Shown here one piece after another: positions 7,301 to 10,617 of a DNA stretch of 10,617 bases. Where the stretch lies: NCBI GenBank assembly GCA_034096865.1, contig JAWQFJ010014436.1, forward strand, positions 1 through 10,617. The letters are read 5' to 3'. Origin of the DNA: Theodoxus fluviatilis. Its lineage: Eukaryota; Mollusca; Gastropoda; Cycloneritida; Neritidae. A program made the translations under genes and the position numbers. Under the pieces are notes generated by a model, which was given only the letters and a program-made list of their open reading frames with translations, was not told the origin of the DNA and ran no database searches. Positions within the stretch are counted from its first letter, which is position 1; the number at the start of each line of letters is the position of its first letter.

Positions 7301-7672
7301 CTATCGCAAGATTCTGAACATCTCATATGAAGACCATGTCACGAATGAGGAAGTCAGCAACAGGATCAGGAGAGCATTTGGACAGTACGAAGACCTGCTC
7401 TGAATCGTGAAAAGCAGAAAGCTGAAGTGGTACGGTCACGTATCAAGAGGCAGTGGGGTGGCCAAGACCATCCTGCAAGGCACCGTACCAGGAGGGAGAA
7501 GGAGAGGCAGGCAGAGAAAGAGGTGGGAAGACAACATCAAAGAGTGGACAGGCTTGACCTTTGCTCACAGCGAGCCACAGAGGATAGAGATTGATGAAGG
7601 AAGATTGTCCGAAAGTCATCAGTGGTGCCTCAACAACCCATCTCAGGGTTAAGAGACTGAACTGAACTGAAC
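7301..7672 (+). mobile_element. 5'-truncated non-LTR retrotransposon 3' end, copy 1 (decayed)
   Basis: The plus strand encodes the C-terminal tail of a LINE-type reverse transcriptase: Y-R-K-I-L-N-I-S-Y, then V-T-N-E-E-V, S-R-K-L-K-W-Y-G-H-V-S-R and the basic G-G-R-R-R-G-R-Q-R-K-R-W motif. The reading frame is broken by an in-frame TGA at 7401-7403 and by a 4 bp deletion near 7565 when compared with the copy at 9849-10220. The element ends with a stop embedded in a (CTGAA)3 tail at about 7657-7672, as in RTE-like elements with a very short 3'UTR. The endonuclease and polymerase core are absent, so it is dead on arrival. Clade assignment is from recollection. Confidence 0.85.
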
Positions 7673-8098
7673 TTAATAAGAAACAAATACTTGCTTCCAT
7701 TCTATTGCTCAGAGAAGTGACAGTTGTCACAGGCCACTTCAGAATTGGTGTGGAAGGATTGAGGCAAAAGGCCAAGGAAAGAGCTAATTAGTTTATAACT
7801 AACGTCACGTTAATGAACCCGTTACCTCACATGTAACGTCCAGCGACCTGGTGTTCTTTACATGTTGCCTCGACTTTTTTTTCTTCTCTTTTTCATGCTA
7901 GGACTGGGTTCACTTTCACGATATCATACTCGCCATGTGGTCGACATCTCGTTAGATCTAGAAACGAAAACAAACTGATTCAGTGATCGCACAAAACTCT
8001 AGAGGCAATGCGATGCGAAGCTGAAGACAACGTTTTTCGGCTCAGCTGATTTCTGCTTTGAGTCTCACTGAGTGGGAGTATCGCGCGGTATAAGAGTG

Positions 8099-8100
<2 letters not shown>
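7673..8100. other. Unassigned spacer
   Basis: No gene, RNA or clear repeat seen. The sequence has mixed composition and leads into the TA microsatellite. Confidence 0.5.

Positions 8101-8152
<52 letters not shown>
8101..8152. repeat. (TA)n microsatellite
   Basis: About 26 uninterrupted TA units. It is self-complementary and can extrude as a cruciform. Confidence 0.97.
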
Positions 8153-8154
<2 letters not shown>

Positions 8155-8249
8155 CGTTCTGTAAACATTACGGCAAGCCGCATGGGAGATAACTCTGATA
8201 CTGAATTTACGAGATTGACACTGGAATCTGTGGTCGATAAAAAAAAATT

Positions 8250-8492
<243 letters not shown>

Positions 8493-8945
8493 TGTCTGCC
8501 TGTCCCAACTTAACGGCTGATATCTCAAAAACTGCTGGACGGATTTCCTTGACATTTTGCATACTAACTGGAAGCTAGGTCCGATTGAATGTATCAAATT
8601 TTCAGAATCGAGGCTTGAAAAGAAAGTGGTTTTGAAGGTCGTAAACTCGAAAGCACCTCCCTAAATACTCGATTGATGAAATGGCGAAATTGCAAAATGT
8701 GTGACGTCATCAATAACATGACGAAATTTTATGTGTCTCTCTGCCTGTAGGCCTGATTTAACGGCTGATATCTCAAACACTGCTGGACGGATTTCCTTGA
8801 CATTTTGCACACATACTGGAAGTTAGGTCCGATTGAACGTGTCAAATTTTCAGAATCGAGGTTTGAAAAGAAAGTGATTTATTTAGGTCGTAAACTCTAA
8901 AACCTCCCCCCTCGAAATCAGTTGACGGAATAGCCAAATCGAGAT
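8493..8945 (+). repeat. 248 bp tandem repeat, two copies, joined to the (TGTC)n tract
   Basis: The segment starting TAACGGCTGATATCTC at 8511 recurs at 8759 (period 248). Shared blocks between copies include GCTGGACGGATTTCC, TTGACATTTTGCA, TAGGTCCGATTGAA and TCAAATTTTCAGAATCGAG. Each copy begins with a TGTCT/CTGCCTGT leader, long in the first and short in the second, so the microsatellite looks like part of the unit. I recall similar microsatellite-attached repeats in invertebrate genomes, but the class is not established here. No coding potential. Confidence 0.85.
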
Positions 8946-8974
8946 CGAGTCAGAGTTATTTTTTCCTACTTTCA

Positions 8975-9009
8975 CAAAACAGTGGCTTCTTCGTATGTTG
9001 AACGTCTAC
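8975..9009 (+). repeat. 35 bp direct repeat, left copy
   Basis: Matches 10221-10255 at 33 of 35 positions. It would encode V-A-S-S-Y-V-E-R-L, then stops two codons on. A TTCACAAAACAG stretch in front looks like a splice acceptor but may be coincidence. Confidence 0.9.
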
Positions 9010-9205
9010 GTTGAACAAATACTTTTCCGTCTGCATTTCTCGTACTGGCGCAACTTGGTGACTTGAAAAAGTCGCTCCACTCCCCGTCTACGAGATCATT
9101 GTACAATTTGTAAGCCTCTATTAGGTCACCACGAATCCTTCTTCCCTTCAGTGAGTGCAGATTCAAATACTCTAAGCGCTCGCTGTAAGGAAAAGTGAAT
9201 ACCAA
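9010..9205 (-). mobile_element. Second non-LTR retrotransposon fragment (RT C-terminal region)
   Basis: The minus strand encodes Y-S-E-R-L-E-Y-L-N-L-H-S-L-K-G-R-R-I-R-G, then D-L-I-E-A-Y-K-L-Y-N and S-D-F-F. This is the pattern found just after the polymerase domain in many LINE (CR1/Jockey-like) reverse transcriptases (typically yxxRLxxLnLxsLxxRRxRgDLiexYKixn). It is a fragment of about 65 residues with no polymerase core. It ends where a 35 bp repeat (8975-9009) begins. It differs in sequence from the tails at 7301 and 9849, so it is probably a different element or a different segment of one. Confidence 0.7.
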
Positions 9206-9848
9206 TGTCTTTCCACACGTTGCATTGTCTTCGTCATCACAGTTTTTAACAAATTCAGCATTTTTAACAACATAATTTTCTCCTGAGGTTCAACAGTGAA
9301 AGGAATCTTGTGCATCACAAATTACGAAGTTCGATTTTTCTGTTCTTCTCGCGTTTATCATTGTATGCTGCTCGATCGTCTGCTGCTCAGCGCGCAGATC
9401 ATAATTATGCGTCCGGTGTTTATTTCTTTATTAAGACCAGCTTGTTAGGGACGTGCTTTTCCATGGAGAAAATTGTGTTTAGATCTTTTACGAGAGATAT
9501 AGTTTACTGACACCTTGACCCTTTTCCCAGCTTTAGTGTGGGATTTTCATTTTAGTGTTTACACTCGCTTCTCCATGCACTCGGCTAATTAGTGTTCATG
9601 TTTACAAATTACGAAACAAACGGTTTCTCACATACATATCGCTTTCAAGAAATACTATAAAAACCCTTGCACGCACTTGCATTCTGCTATTCATACACTA
9701 AACTTTATTCCTCACGCACGTGGCATAATCTATACAACACATCTCGCACAAGCGCTCTGGGGGAGACACGCGAAAACGGGGAGATCACTCTGTCGGAAAT
9801 CTCGCTAAAATCAGCCGAGTGTGCGGTCTTAGTAATGTATGGTCTTTG
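9206..9848. other. Unassigned segment inside the repeat-flanked block
   Basis: AT-rich sequence with no recognisable gene. A TATAAAAA at 9656-9663 is present, but nothing downstream supports a promoter role. Short plus-strand frames at 9310-9510 and 9667-9978 carry no motif, and the second overlaps the minus-strand retrotransposon tail. Confidence 0.5.
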
Positions 9849-10220
9849 GTTCAGTCTCTTAACCCTGAGATGGGTTGTTGAGGCACCACTGATGACTTTC
9901 GGACAATCTTCCTCCATCGATCTCTATCCTCTGTGGCTCGCTGTGAGTCAGCAAAGGTCAAGCATGTCCACTCTTTGATATTGTCTTCCCACCTCTTTCT
10001 CTGCCTGCCTCTCCTTCTCCCACCTGGTACGCGTACGGTACCTTGCAGGATGATCTTGGCCAGCCCACTGCCTCTTGACACGTGACCGTACCACTTCAGC
10101 TTTCTGCTTTTCACGATTGAGAGCAGGTCTTGGTGCTGTCCAATTGCTCTCCTGATCCTGTTGCTGACTTCCTCATTCGTGACATGGGATTTATATGAGA
10201 TGTTCAAAATCTTGCGGTAG
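9849..10220 (-). mobile_element. 5'-truncated non-LTR retrotransposon 3' end, copy 2 (open frame intact)
   Basis: Same element as the copy at 7301-7672, inverted. From 10219 to the TGA at 9853-9851 the frame is open for 122 codons: Y-R-K-I-L-N-I-S-Y, V-T-N-E-E-V-S-N-R-I-R-R, L-L-S-I-V-K-S-R-K-L-K-W-Y-G-H-V, G-G-R-R-R-G-R-Q-R-K-R-W and D-R-W-R-K-I-V-R-K-S-S-V. Relative to copy 1 it has a 6 bp in-frame insertion (palindromic ACGCGT region near 10030) and lacks the nonsense and frameshift changes, so it is younger or less decayed. The tail is a single TGAACC. No start codon or catalytic domain is present, so it encodes no active enzyme. Confidence 0.85.
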
Positions 10221-10255
10221 CAAAACAATGGCTTCTTTGTATGTTGAACGTCTAC
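10221..10255 (+). repeat. 35 bp direct repeat, right copy
   Basis: Matches 8975-9009 at 33 of 35 positions; the differences are G/A at the start codon and C/T nine bases on. Here it forms the beginning of the fragment M-A-S-L-Y-V-E-R-L. It directly abuts the 5' truncation point of the minus-strand retrotransposon tail at 10220. Confidence 0.9.
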
Positions 10256-10392
10256 CAGCAGACTCAAAAAAGCGGTACTACGAGAAGATTATTGACGTTG
10301 ATGGGTTAGATCCATATGAAATACCAAACAGTTCGTTCTATCATCCATTTTTCTACAATTTACAGCACAAAATACGGAAAAGAACGTTATAA
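10228..10392 (+). pseudogene. N-terminal fragment of an unnamed invertebrate protein family
   Basis: From the ATG at 10228 the frame runs 54 codons to a TAA at 10390-10392. The first part reads M-A-S-L-Y-V-E-R-L-P-A-D-S-K-K-R-Y-Y-E-K and then D-G-L-D-P-Y-E-I-P. I recall this L-P-x-x-x-K-x-R-Y-x-x-K ... G-x-D-P-Y pattern as the start of large, lineage-expanded uncharacterised proteins in molluscs and cnidarians, some transposon-like; that is memory, not a search. The pattern fades after about residue 34, and no good splice donor is visible before the stop. It is therefore likely a truncated copy or a first exon with a non-consensus donor. Confidence 0.4.
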
Positions 10393-10428
10393 ATGCTTTA
10401 CAAACACTCAGCTATATCAGTTTTCAAT

Positions 10429-10488
10429 GGCACATTTGGTAGAGCATTGAACTCTTGGTCATGTGTGACCAGGTTCGATTCTGCGCTG
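10429..10488 (+). mobile_element. tRNA-like sequence (degenerate; SINE head or tRNA pseudogene)
   Basis: It has a D-arm/box A-like TTGGTAGAGCAT (10436-10447) and a box B GGTTCGATTC (10472-10481), spaced as in a tRNA. The anticodon and T stems do not pair well, so I do not call a functional tRNA. It is followed by a T-rich run that would terminate pol III. Confidence 0.5.
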
Positions 10489-10617
10489 AAACTTTTTTTT
10501 TCTCTCTTTTTTTGAGAGGTTGTGGGTTCGAACCCGACCTGGTTTTTTGTGTTTTTGTGTGTGTGTGTTTTTCCCCCCCTCTTTTCTCGAGAGGTTGCGG
10601 GTTCGAACCCGATTTTT
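10489..10617 (+). repeat. Two tandem tRNA 3'-half-like modules separated by T-rich linkers
   Basis: The block GAGAGGTTGYGGGTTCGAACCCGA occurs at 10514-10537 and 10589-10612 (split here only by one Y difference). Each has a perfect pol III box B, GGTTCGAACCC. Ahead of each is a 5 bp stem with a 7-nt loop: CTCTC/GAGAG at 10502-10518 and CCTCT/AGAGG at 10578-10594. That matches an anticodon arm plus variable loop plus T arm. Linkers are T- and GT-rich. The array runs to the window edge. Confidence 0.65.

Noticed and set aside
9656..9663. TATAAAAA as a plus-strand promoter
   Set aside because: No gene follows; the next open frame is antisense to the retrotransposon tail.
10429..10488. Functional tRNA gene
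   Set aside because: Box A and box B are present, but the anticodon stem and T stem have several mismatches.

Overview
The window looks like nuclear DNA from an animal, most likely a marine mollusc (gastropod-like). It has no bacterial-style dense genes. Coding sequence is split into short exons with consensus GTAAGT donors, long microsatellites fill the introns and spacers, and there are tRNA-derived (SINE-like) and non-LTR retrotransposon pieces. The organism call is an inference from style and from recalled gene families; no search was run.

The one host gene I can build with confidence is on the minus strand (about 4702 down to 1277, possibly to 9). It encodes a small secreted Kazal-type serine protease inhibitor. 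A TATA box lies at 4697-4702. Exon 1 (4547-4589) encodes the signal peptide start, exon 2 (3138-3249) the first five cysteines of Kazal domain 1, and exon 3 (1277-1423) the sixth cysteine of domain 1 plus five cysteines of Kazal domain 2. All splice phases agree (1, then 2, then 2). A candidate last exon sits at the window edge (9-39) but is ambiguous. Predicted P1 residues are Leu27 in domain 1 and Arg76 in domain 2, which suggests an inhibitor with two specificities.

The introns are filled with repeats. Intron 3 (40-1276) holds a SINE-like element. Intron 2 (1424-3137) is almost wholly (GTGA)n and GT-rich tandem repeats, including a 418 bp uninterrupted (GTGA)n run and a 174 bp tandem duplication. 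Intron 1 (3250-4546) is mostly unique, with two short internal repeats. Upstream of the gene (4703-5820) lie a quasi-palindromic (GAT)n/(GTC)n tract and a long (TCC)n tract.

The right half (5820-10617) has no confidently recognised host gene. It holds (CT)n next to an exon-like open segment on plus (6825-6959), two 365-370 bp copies of the same 3' end of a non-LTR retrotransposon in opposite orientation (7301-7672 plus, 9849-10220 minus), (TA)n, a 35 bp tandem duplication with a hairpin, a (TGTC)n tract followed by a 248 bp tandem repeat, another reverse-transcriptase-related fragment (9010-9205 minus), a broken N-terminal gene fragment (10228-10392 plus), and a chain of tRNA-like modules at the right edge. 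The most interesting structures are a 1.2 kb block flanked by 35 bp direct repeats that interrupts the gene fragment, the two LINE tails that start at exactly the same base, and the tandem tRNA half-like units at the end.
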